DNA of 64,000 nt from Marinoscillum sp965229915 (GTDB taxonomy: Bacteria > Bacteroidota > Bacteroidia > Cytophagales > Cyclobacteriaceae). Under the pieces are notes generated by a model, which worked only from the letters and a program-made list of their open reading frames with translations, made no database searches and was not told the origin of the DNA. Where the stretch lies: NCBI RefSeq assembly GCF_965229915.1, contig NZ_CBDDJZ010000002.1:496001-560000 (forward strand). Reading direction: 5' to 3'. Each line of letters starts with the position of its first letter. The stretch's first letter is position 1. Shown here one piece after another: positions 53,501 through 59,878 of the stretch. The translations under genes were made by a program, and so were the position numbers.

Positions 53501-54910
53501 TTTTTGCCAATGGCTGTTTCTACCTCGGCAGGTGCAGAAGTCCAGCAACCCTTAGCGACCGTGGTAATTGGCGGAATGATTACAGCCACTTTACTTACCT
53601 TATTTGTGCTTCCTATATTATACAGGTGGGTAGAAAACAGAAGCTCCAAAGTAATGATACCCAAAGCCATGACTATTCTGATACTGATTGGTGGATTCAC
53701 TCTTTTTTCGTCCGGTGAACTGAAAGCTCAGGAGACAAAAGATAAAACAGTCACCACATTAGAGGAAGCCCTCAGGATCGGTTTATCGAATAACGGCAAT
53801 GTACAGATAGCCAAAACAAATATAGAGTTGCAGGAACAAGGAAAAAGAGCTGCGTTTGATCCGGGTAAGACCAATGTAGGTATGCAATATGGGCAATACA
53901 ACAGTTTTGAAAATGATTTTGCCTTGAACCTGACCCAGCAATTTGATTTTCCTACCGTTTACACCAACCAACGTAAACTCGCAAAAGAAAAGACCGAAGG
54001 AAGCAAGATGCAACTAGAGGTAACTGAGAATAGCCTGAAACGAGAAATTCGCCAAAGCTGGTATCAACTGGCTTGGTTACGGGAAAAAGAAAAGTTGCTT
54101 TTGTATCAGGATACTATTTATGGTCGGTTTCTACATGCAGCCACCATCCGTTATGAAACGGAAGCTACCAGCTACCTTGAAAAAGCAGCAGCAGAAACCA
54201 AGGTAATGGAAATCCAAAATACACTTAAACTAATAGCATCGGACATTGCCATTCAGGAAAAACAACTTCGCATATTATTGAATGACACCACAGGAATCCA
54301 GTTTACGCCAGAAGCCTTAACTGAAAGGACATTGGCGGGTATTCAGGATTCGACACAAGTAGTCAATAATCCTTTGCTGGCGTATGCTAAACAACAGATT
54401 GAAATTGCCAGTGCTGAAAAAGCGGTGCAAACATCTAAAACGCTCCCTGGTTTATCAGTCGGGTATTTTAATCAATCACTAATAGGGCAACAAACTACAA
54501 CTGGTGATATTGCAGGCTCTTCTAATCGATTTTCCGGAGTACAGGCTGGCATTTCAATACCGTTATTTTACGGTTCCTATAAGGCCAATATAAAATCAGC
54601 CAGGCTCAAAGAGCAGATGGCCGAAACCAATGCTAATTACTACACTTCCGTCCTTCAGGGGCAGTACGAACAGCAGCTACAGGAAGTGTTCAAATACGGG
54701 GGGAGCTTGAGCTACTATAAGGACAAAGCAATTCCACAAGCAAATCTCATCATTGGCAATGCTCAAAAGAGTTTCGAGAATGGAGCCATAGATTATGTGG
54801 AATATTTTCAAAATCTAAATCAGGGGCTGGAACTGAAATTCAATTATCTCAATACATTAAACGGGTACAACCAGGCCATTATCAATCTGGAATACCTGAT
54901 TGGTCAATAA
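50543..54910 (+). CDS. Heavy-metal RND pump fused to a TolC-like outer-membrane channel
   Basis: The 1,455-residue protein joins two parts of a tripartite metal exporter. Residues 1-1035 are an inner-membrane HME-RND pump with the proton relay AIDFGIIIDGAVIIVE (about 392-410); DFG...DGA...VE with two Asp and a Glu is the pattern of divalent (Co/Zn/Cd) pumps such as CzcA. Residues about 1039-1063 are a hydrophobic stretch (AMTILILIGGFTLFSSGELK followed by AQ) resembling an internal signal peptide, and from 1065 to the end is an outer-membrane-factor domain with paired coiled coils (TTLEEALRIGLSNNGNVQIA, LNLTQQFDFPTVY). A fused pump-channel is known in Bacteroidota; the hydrophobic joint suggests processing or threading. 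The adaptor gene follows 18 bp later. Confidence 0.9.
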   Translation: MINQIISFSIKNKLIIGMLTIALIIGGLWSASQVPLDAVPDITNNQVQVITQAPNLGTEDIEQFVTYPVEVAVANLPGVTEIRSVSRFGLSVVTIVFEDDIGTYLPRQLVAEKLAEIKESIPKEFGEPSMGPISTGLGEIYQYTLKVDSTHKGQFTPTDLRTMQDWIVRRQMAMVPGVVEINAIGGSLKQYEVAINPDELKAIGITILDIFNALEANNQNTGGAYIEKNHQANFIRGEGLARNLKDIENIVVKNVNNLPIRIKDVAKVQYGNAVRYGALTQDGEEVVGGLVLLLKGANSNDVIIRVKERMMEIQKSLPEGIVIEPLLDRSKLIAKTTDTVSTNLMEGALIVIFVLVFLLGNWRGGLIVASTIPLSLLFAFVLMNVFGVWANLMSLGAIDFGIIIDGAVIIVESTVFLLHERVLKKQNITAQVRDEVSYSASSKMMNAAFFGQLIILIVFIPILALQGVEGKMFKPMALTFMFAMIGVMILCLTYVPMMSAWFIRTSNSNKASWGDRFVLWLENIYEPTLGRALKKAKWVIVSAVVLLGLAVFTFSRMGGEFVPQLDEGDIAFHAILKPGSSLSETIETTTKIEGIVKTKFPEVLKIVSRIGSAEIPTDPMPFDYADVFVIMAPKEEWVSAESKDDLIYKMKEELEKIPGVNFEFTQPIEMRFNELLEGIKEDIAIKLYGEDINILAAKAEEISKIIAGTQGIGDMRVEATTGLPQMTVQYNRNKLAQYGVNIQDLNRLIQSAFVGGKAGVIFEGEKRFDLVVRLDEQHRKSIDDIKNLYISLPSGSQIPLKEVANISYQPGPMQISRDNTNRRTYVGINVRGRDIKSLVEEIQQKLDAKLDLPPGYYIRYGGAFENLERASKRLQIVVPIALALIFLLIFFALKSFKQSMMIYMAIPLAAIGGVFSLWLRDMPFSISAGVGFIVLFGVAVLNGLVLISGWNELKDEGVSDLNERIRLGARRRIRPILLTALTDVFGFLPMAVSTSAGAEVQQPLATVVIGGMITATLLTLFVLPILYRWVENRSSKVMIPKAMTILILIGGFTLFSSGELKAQETKDKTVTTLEEALRIGLSNNGNVQIAKTNIELQEQGKRAAFDPGKTNVGMQYGQYNSFENDFALNLTQQFDFPTVYTNQRKLAKEKTEGSKMQLEVTENSLKREIRQSWYQLAWLREKEKLLLYQDTIYGRFLHAATIRYETEATSYLEKAAAETKVMEIQNTLKLIASDIAIQEKQLRILLNDTTGIQFTPEALTERTLAGIQDSTQVVNNPLLAYAKQQIEIASAEKAVQTSKTLPGLSVGYFNQSLIGQQTTTGDIAGSSNRFSGVQAGISIPLFYGSYKANIKSARLKEQMAETNANYYTSVLQGQYEQQLQEVFKYGGSLSYYKDKAIPQANLIIGNAQKSFENGAIDYVEYFQNLNQGLELKFNYLNTLNGYNQAIINLEYLIGQ

Positions 54911-54928
54911 TATAAAAAACTGAATAAT

Positions 54929-56143
54929 ATGAACTCTTACATAAAAAATTACACTACTCCATTGTTAAAGACTTGGAGTATTGGCAGCTTGTTCGTTGCA
55001 GCAAGTTTATTGATTGTATCGTGTGGAAACTCGGTGAATAAAGAAGAAGGGGAAGAACTAGAAGAAGAACATGTTGAAGAAGTACACTTTTCTACCCAGC
55101 AATTTCAATCGCTAAGAATGAAGGTAGATACTTTACCACTTCGCAACATCTCCTCCTATGTGGATGCAAACGGACAATTGGAAGTACCCCCACAAAATGA
55201 AGCAGCGGTTACAGCCGTCATAGGTGCGAACATTATCAGCATTAAAGTAATTGAAGGCGATAAAATAAAGAAAGGACAGGTACTGGCATACCTCAACCAT
55301 CCTGACCTGATTAAACTACAAACCGATTACATCAATAGCTGGAACCAACTTCAATACATTGATAAAGAATACCAGCGTCAAAAGAAGCTCTATGATGAAA
55401 AAGTAGGGTCAGGAAAAGAATTTCAGAAAACACAGGCGGATTACCAGTCAATGAAAGGAACGGTAGTAGGTTATGAAGCACAGTTAAGACTATTGGGATT
55501 GAGCCTTATGAAAATACAGCAAGGTGAAATCTACGATCAAGTACCAGTATCCACTCCTATTTCAGGATACGTACGACATGTAAATGTAAAAACAGGCCAA
55601 TATGTACAGCCACAAACCGAGATGTTTGAAATCGTCAATATAGATCACATCCATACCGATTTAACGGTGTTTGAAAAAGACATACACAAGGTAAAAGAAG
55701 GCCAGAAAGTTAAGTTTTCTATTGAATCCTTGCCAGGAAAAGAACTGGAAGCAACCATTTATTCAGTAGGTAAAGCATTCGAGCAAGACCCTAAGGCCAT
55801 TCACCTTCATGCAGAAATTCATAATAAGGAAGGATTGCTTATTCCCGGTATGTATGTGCGGGGACGTATCATAATTGATGACGTTCGTTGTTATGCTCTG
55901 CCTGAAGCTGCTGTAATTAGAGATGGTGATAAATATTTCATTTTCACGGCTGAGAAGAAAGATGAAGATGGTGAAGTTGAGTGGGAATTTGTACCGGAGG
56001 AAATTATTGTTGGAGCAATGGATAACGGTTGGATAGAAGTTAAACTTCTCCAACCATTAGAAGAAGGTACAACTGTCGCTTGGAACAATGCATATTACTT
56101 ATTAGCAGAAATGAAAAAGGGTGAGCTGGGAGATGATGATTAA
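54929..56143 (+). CDS. RND metal efflux adaptor (membrane fusion) lipoprotein
   Basis: The 404-residue protein has a lipoprotein signal peptide (SLFVAASLLIVSCGNSVNKE, lipobox IVSC), then an acidic stretch EEGEELEEEHVEEVHF that may bind metal. The core is the usual adaptor plan: barrel-sandwich (VPPQNEAAVTAVIGANIISI, GDKIKKGQVLAYLNHPDLI), a helical hairpin (QLQYIDKEYQRQKKLYDEKV), the lipoyl-like second half (TPISGYVRHVNVKTGQYVQP) and a beta-barrel plus membrane-proximal domain (GKELEATIYSVGKAFEQDPK). It links the pump and outer-membrane channel encoded just upstream, where the stop sits 18 bp away. Its 3' end overlaps an alternative start of the CDF gene. Confidence 0.9.
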   Translation: MNSYIKNYTTPLLKTWSIGSLFVAASLLIVSCGNSVNKEEGEELEEEHVEEVHFSTQQFQSLRMKVDTLPLRNISSYVDANGQLEVPPQNEAAVTAVIGANIISIKVIEGDKIKKGQVLAYLNHPDLIKLQTDYINSWNQLQYIDKEYQRQKKLYDEKVGSGKEFQKTQADYQSMKGTVVGYEAQLRLLGLSLMKIQQGEIYDQVPVSTPISGYVRHVNVKTGQYVQPQTEMFEIVNIDHIHTDLTVFEKDIHKVKEGQKVKFSIESLPGKELEATIYSVGKAFEQDPKAIHLHAEIHNKEGLLIPGMYVRGRIIIDDVRCYALPEAAVIRDGDKYFIFTAEKKDEDGEVEWEFVPEEIIVGAMDNGWIEVKLLQPLEEGTTVAWNNAYYLLAEMKKGELGDDD

Positions 56144-56153
56144 AGATAGAAGT

Positions 56154-56945
56154 ATGAAAAAAACAATATTCAAAATATCGAGAATGGACTGCTCCTCTGA
56201 GGAACAGTTAATTCGTATGAAATTGGAGTCGTTTTCCAATATAAAACACCTTGAATTTGACATACCTTCCCGTCAACTTGGAATTTACCACATTGGTGAC
56301 ATAGATCAAATTCATCAGGCTATCAGCGAGTTGAACCTAAACGATAAATTGGAAAACACAGAAGACGCTGATTTGCCTTCAGTTGTTGACGAATCGCATC
56401 AAAGGAAAATACTATGGTGGGTATTGGGCATCAATTTCGGCTTCTTTGTAGTAGAAATGACTACCGGATGGATATCCCGCTCTATGGGTCTGGTGGCTGA
56501 CTCGCTGGATATGCTGGCAGATTCCATCGTCTACGGCCTGAGCTTATTTGCTGTCGGTGCAGCTATTTCTCGTAAGAAGAAAGTAGCCAAAATCAGTGGC
56601 TATTTTCAGATGGGATTGGCTCTGTTAGGTTTTTCAGAAGTTTTGCGCAGGTTTTTCAGCGAAAGCGAAACACCGCTGTTTCAATGGATGATCATCATTT
56701 CGGTACTTGCCTTAATTGGTAACTTGGTCTCGCTTTGGCTGATCAACAAAGCTAAAAGTGATGAAGCTCACATGCAGGCCAGTGCGATATTTACATCTAA
56801 TGATATTATAGTGAATGGAGGGGTAATACTAGCTGGGATTCTGGTTTATTTTCTAAAAAGTAAATGGCCGGATCTGGTTGTTGGTGGTGTTGTTTTCTCC
56901 TTTGTTATGCGTGGTGCTTTTCGAATACTGAAATTGGCAAAATGA
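56154..56945 (+). CDS. HMA-domain cation diffusion facilitator, short form
   Basis: Start at ATG 56154 (MKKTIFKISRMDCSSEEQLI); the frame is also open from GTG 56121 and ATG 56133, the latter overlapping the previous stop, so coupling is possible. Of 263 residues, about 1-70 form an HMA-like metal-binding domain with MDCSSEE in place of the common MxCxxC. About 75-263 form a CDF-type membrane domain of six segments. The TM2 site reads SLDMLADS and the TM5 region has HMQASAIFTSNDIIVN, giving Asp/His ligands for a divalent ion. There is no cytosolic C-terminal domain. It is overlapped by a second, complete CDF gene (ATGA). Confidence 0.85.
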   Translation: MKKTIFKISRMDCSSEEQLIRMKLESFSNIKHLEFDIPSRQLGIYHIGDIDQIHQAISELNLNDKLENTEDADLPSVVDESHQRKILWWVLGINFGFFVVEMTTGWISRSMGLVADSLDMLADSIVYGLSLFAVGAAISRKKKVAKISGYFQMGLALLGFSEVLRRFFSESETPLFQWMIIISVLALIGNLVSLWLINKAKSDEAHMQASAIFTSNDIIVNGGVILAGILVYFLKSKWPDLVVGGVVFSFVMRGAFRILKLAK

Positions 56946-57835
56946 TTATGGGACATAATCACAATCATTCACATAATCATTCAGAGGGCAATGTAAAAGT
57001 AGCCTTCTTTCTCAACCTTGCCTTTACAATCATTGAGATCATTGGTGGTCTCTATACCAATAGTTTGGCTATCCTGTCGGATGCACTGCATGATTTAGGA
57101 GATAGCCTCAGTTTAGGACTTTCGTGGTACTTTCAGAAGCTATCCAAGAAAGGTAGAACCAAGACATTCTCTTACGGGTACAAACGATTCTCATTGCTTG
57201 GTGCGATAATCAATTCGATTGTGTTAGTGGCAGGGTCAATATTCATCCTGACAAAAGCGATTCCTGAACTCTTTAATCCTGGGGAAACAAATGTTGAAGG
57301 CATGCTCTATCTATCGATTTTGGGAATAGTAGTAAATGGTGCAGCTGTTTTCAAACTCCGAAAAGGAGAATCTCTGAATGAAAAAGTAGTTTCACTACAT
57401 CTTTTAGAAGATGTCTTGGGATGGGTGGCCGTTCTTATAGGTAGTGTCATTATGATGTATACAGATGCACCATTTATAGATCCGTTACTCTCAGTACTAA
57501 TCTCGCTTTTTGTTTTGTACAATGTTTACAAAAACCTCAAAAAGAGCCTTTTAGTAATTCTTCAGGGCATTCCCGAGGAAATTTCCATTGACGACATTCG
57601 GCAAAAGCTCAAGAACATATCAAAAGTTACTGACATCCATGACTGCCACGCATGGTCGATGGACGGCCAGTACAACATTCTTACACTTCACCTTCGACTA
57701 GATAAAGACTACAAACTTTCAGAACAAGCTAAGCTCAAAGAGCAAGTAAGAACACAATTAAAAGATGAATCGATTAATCACATTACCATAGAGTTTGAAG
57801 CACAGGGTGAAAACTGTGAGTTGGAGGATTGTTGA
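56942..57835 (+). CDS. CzcD-like cation diffusion facilitator
   Basis: ATG at 56942 overlaps the previous stop (ATGA); the frame is also open upstream but that part overlaps the other CDF gene. Of 297 residues, the N terminus is His-rich (MGHNHNHSHNHSEGNVK), probably a zinc-binding loop. Six membrane segments follow, with the TM2 metal site LSDALHDLGDSLSLGLSW (HDxxD) and the TM5 site HLLEDVLGWVAVL. The cytosolic C-terminal domain (about 205-297) has the CDF dimer fold with DIHDCHAWSMDGQYNILTLH and a Cys/Glu-rich end (GENCELEDC). It exports Zn2+ or related ions from cytosol to periplasm, where the RND pump could take them on. Confidence 0.92.
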   Translation: MIMGHNHNHSHNHSEGNVKVAFFLNLAFTIIEIIGGLYTNSLAILSDALHDLGDSLSLGLSWYFQKLSKKGRTKTFSYGYKRFSLLGAIINSIVLVAGSIFILTKAIPELFNPGETNVEGMLYLSILGIVVNGAAVFKLRKGESLNEKVVSLHLLEDVLGWVAVLIGSVIMMYTDAPFIDPLLSVLISLFVLYNVYKNLKKSLLVILQGIPEEISIDDIRQKLKNISKVTDIHDCHAWSMDGQYNILTLHLRLDKDYKLSEQAKLKEQVRTQLKDESINHITIEFEAQGENCELEDC

Positions 57836-57849
57836 TCAAATCATTTGAT
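57835..57849. promoter_or_regulatory. 15-bp palindrome before the AraC-type gene
   Basis: ATCAAAT (57835-57841) and ATTTGAT (57843-57849) are perfect arms around one C. The site overlaps the stop codon of the CDF gene and lies 31 bp before the regulator ATG at 57881, where an operator for self-control would be expected. Confidence 0.4.
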
Positions 57850-57880
57850 AAGTGATGAAAAAATATCAGATTAAAACAAA

Positions 57881-58450
57881 ATGAAGCTAAACACCCTCTA
57901 CATAAAAAACATGGTTTGTCCTCGCTGTATTGACACAGTGAAGGACATTTTGGATAACCTGAATATAGAAACCTCCTCCATTGAACTCGGAGAAGTTCAT
58001 ACACCAAACAACATCACGAGTGATCAGAAATCACAGCTGGAGGAACTACTGGCAGCACGAGGCTTTGAGTTGCTTCAAGATCAAAAGTCGAAACTGATCG
58101 GACAGATCAAAGCGATCATTGTAGATCAAATTCATCACAACAAAGAAGCCTTAAATATCAATTTCTCTACCCTAATAGCTGATAAACTGCACCAGGAGTA
58201 TTCTTCTCTCAGCAGGCTTTTCTCTTCTGTCGAAGGAGTCACTATTGAGCGGTTTATCCTTAAACAAAAAGTAGAGCGAGTGAAAGAGCTCATCTTTTAC
58301 AATGAGCTAACGCTCTCAGAGATTGCTCATCAAATGGACTACAGCAGTGTAGCCCATCTATCCGCCCAATTCAAAAAAGAGACGGGCATGACCCCCACAG
58401 CTTTTAAGAAAATGAGAAATCCGGGACGGCAATCACTGGATCAGCTGTGA
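57881..58450 (+). CDS. AraC-type regulator with HMA-like N-terminal domain
   Basis: The 189-residue protein joins a short metal-binding-like domain (residues 1-65: LYIKNMVCPRCIDTVKDILD, MxCxxC-type motif VCPRC) with a C-terminal AraC helix-turn-helix pair (about 95-185: TLIADKLHQEYSSLSRLFSS, LTLSEIAHQMDYSSVAHLSA, QFKKETGMTPTAFKKMR). This combination suggests direct sensing of Cu or another soft metal by the same chain that binds DNA. It lies between CDF and HMA-MauE genes, and palindromes precede it and its downstream neighbour. No other sensor domain was seen. Confidence 0.85.
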   Translation: MKLNTLYIKNMVCPRCIDTVKDILDNLNIETSSIELGEVHTPNNITSDQKSQLEELLAARGFELLQDQKSKLIGQIKAIIVDQIHHNKEALNINFSTLIADKLHQEYSSLSRLFSSVEGVTIERFILKQKVERVKELIFYNELTLSEIAHQMDYSSVAHLSAQFKKETGMTPTAFKKMRNPGRQSLDQL

Positions 58451-58510
58451 TCAAAATCTCATAAGCCTTTTTCAAAATTGTGTAACAGCCACAAGCAGCT
58501 TACCGATCAT

Positions 58511-58541
58511 CTTTGTATCGTGACAATTAATACGATAACAA
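58511..58541 (+). promoter_or_regulatory. Promoter-like site and imperfect palindrome before HMA-MauE gene
   Basis: CATCTTTG at 58509-58515 differs from TAnnTTTG by one base. TTGTATCGT (58513-58521) and ACGATAACAA (58532-58541) make an inverted repeat with one extra base, running from the -7-like element to the ATG at 58543. It may be the operator for the AraC-type protein encoded upstream. Confidence 0.4.
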
Positions 58542-58542
58542 G

Positions 58543-59298
58543 ATGACCAAAGAATATACAATTACCGGAATGACTTGCACTGGCTGTTTGGCCAAAGTGA
58601 AGAGAACGATCAATGGAATCGAAGAGATACAAGAAGCCGCTATTCAACTGGAATACCCACAGGCAAAGATTATCTCCGATGAATCTTTAGACCTTGGAGA
58701 AATTAATCTGGCATTAAAAAAGGTAGGGAACTATGCCATTTCTGAAGAATATCAAGAGACCGTACAAGCTCCGCTCCCTAAGATCAAAAAACAAGAACCA
58801 CTCGCTGAGAAGTCCATTACCACCTACAAACCACTGATCCTTATTGTAGGGTTCATTGCTGTGGTAACAGCTTTGAGCCAATACCCATTCAATGAATTTT
58901 CGGGGATGTTGTGGATGCGCCACTTTATGGCAGGGTTCTTCATTGTCTTTGCTTTTTTCAAGCTGCTAAACTTACAGGGCTTTGCCAATTCATACAGTAT
59001 GTATGATATTGTAGCTGCTAAATGGAAGACTTGGGGTTACATATACCCTTTTGTTGAGTTGGCTCTCGGACTTCTTTACCTAACTAATATTGCCCCATTA
59101 GTTACCAATTTGAGTACCTTCTTAATCTTAGGTATAAGTAGTATAGGGGTAATAAAAAGTAATTTGGATAAGAGAAAGATTAAATGCGCTTGTTTAGGGG
59201 ATGTTTTCAACTTACCAATGAGCACAGTTACAATTGTTGAAGACCTTTCAATGATAGGCATGTCATTGATTATGCTTCTTCAAAACCGAATCTTGTAA
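58543..59298 (+). CDS. HMA-domain protein with MauE/DoxX-type membrane part
   Basis: The 251-residue protein begins with an HMA domain (residues 1-65, ITGMTCTGCLAKVKRTINGI, the MTCTGC metal pair), then a linker and four membrane segments (about 95-250) of the MauE/DoxX type: LWMRHFMAGFFIVFAFFKLL, SYSMYDIVAAKWKTWGYIYP, ELALGLLYLT. A Cys pair in KIKCACLGDVFNLPMSTVTI is the conserved loop of this family. MauE-like proteins take part in disulfide or redox chemistry of periplasmic proteins; with HMA attached, a role in copper handling is likely. It stands 92 bp after the AraC-type gene. Confidence 0.85.
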   Translation: MTKEYTITGMTCTGCLAKVKRTINGIEEIQEAAIQLEYPQAKIISDESLDLGEINLALKKVGNYAISEEYQETVQAPLPKIKKQEPLAEKSITTYKPLILIVGFIAVVTALSQYPFNEFSGMLWMRHFMAGFFIVFAFFKLLNLQGFANSYSMYDIVAAKWKTWGYIYPFVELALGLLYLTNIAPLVTNLSTFLILGISSIGVIKSNLDKRKIKCACLGDVFNLPMSTVTIVEDLSMIGMSLIMLLQNRIL

Positions 59299-59340
59299 AC
59301 AAAAGTCAAAATTCTATAAAACATCCTTCTTTTAATTTCC

Positions 59341-59348
59341 TATTTTTG
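59341..59348 (+). promoter_or_regulatory. -7 promoter element before the HYC_CC_PP gene
   Basis: TATTTTTG is an exact TAnnTTTG match, six bases before the GTG start at 59355, another case of a promoter abutting a start codon. No clear -33 TTG was found. Confidence 0.45.
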
Positions 59349-59354
59349 CTTTAG

Positions 59355-59774
59355 GTGAAAAGAATAATCTCCATATCGCTTGCTTTGCTCATGTTGGTTT
59401 CCAACGTGGGTTTCTCTATGAACACCCACTTTTGCGGTGGTGAAGCGGTTGAGACCTCTTTTTCAATCGGGCTTCATAATCCTGATTGCGGTATGGCAGA
59501 TATGGATGGAGATTGCAAAAAAGAACCATCCTCAGAAGAACAGGTGAACCCTAAACCTTGTTGTGAAAATCAACATGAGGTACTTCAGTTAGATGAGAAT
59601 GCAAATCTTCAAGCCTTCTCTGTTGATGTGAATCCTGTTTTCTTTGTTGCTTTCATTCACACTTATATTCAGCCGGTTCTATTTACTGATCAAGCTTTTG
59701 TTCATAACACTTATTACTCTCCTCCCATACCTGATAAGGATATTCAAGTCCTTTTTCAGACCTTTTTAATTTAA
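59355..59774 (+). CDS. HYC_CC_PP family exported protein
   Basis: The 139-residue protein (GTG start) has a signal peptide (SISLALLMLVSNVGFS) and Cys groups that name the family: NTHFCGGE (about 23-30), NPDCGMADMDGDCKKE, PKPCCENQHE with the CC pair (about 71), and a final SPPIPDKDIQ. It has a second hydrophobic stretch (FFVAFIHTYIQPVLF). These proteins are found beside copper and other metal efflux genes in Bacteroidota; a metal-binding periplasmic role is likely but not proven. It precedes the second RND pump gene by 104 bp. Confidence 0.85.
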   Translation: MKRIISISLALLMLVSNVGFSMNTHFCGGEAVETSFSIGLHNPDCGMADMDGDCKKEPSSEEQVNPKPCCENQHEVLQLDENANLQAFSVDVNPVFFVAFIHTYIQPVLFTDQAFVHNTYYSPPIPDKDIQVLFQTFLI

Positions 59775-59878
59775 ACCGCATAGTACAATTTGATGTTCCT
59801 GGTCTTGTGACTATGGAGCATAGTGGCATTTCCTGCCATTGAACAATTCTTTTCTGTTCAATCAAATTCAATTGTATT

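Noticed and set aside
56864..56941. Longer start for the second CDF protein
   Set aside because: The 26 extra residues are out-of-frame overlap with the preceding CDF gene; ATG 56942 overlaps its stop as ATGA and begins the His-rich head.
58512..58530. TTTGTATCG as a possible attR for the mnmE-tail site
   Set aside because: Only nine bases match the attL core and it lies in a promoter/operator region inside the cargo, not at the end of the accessory genes.
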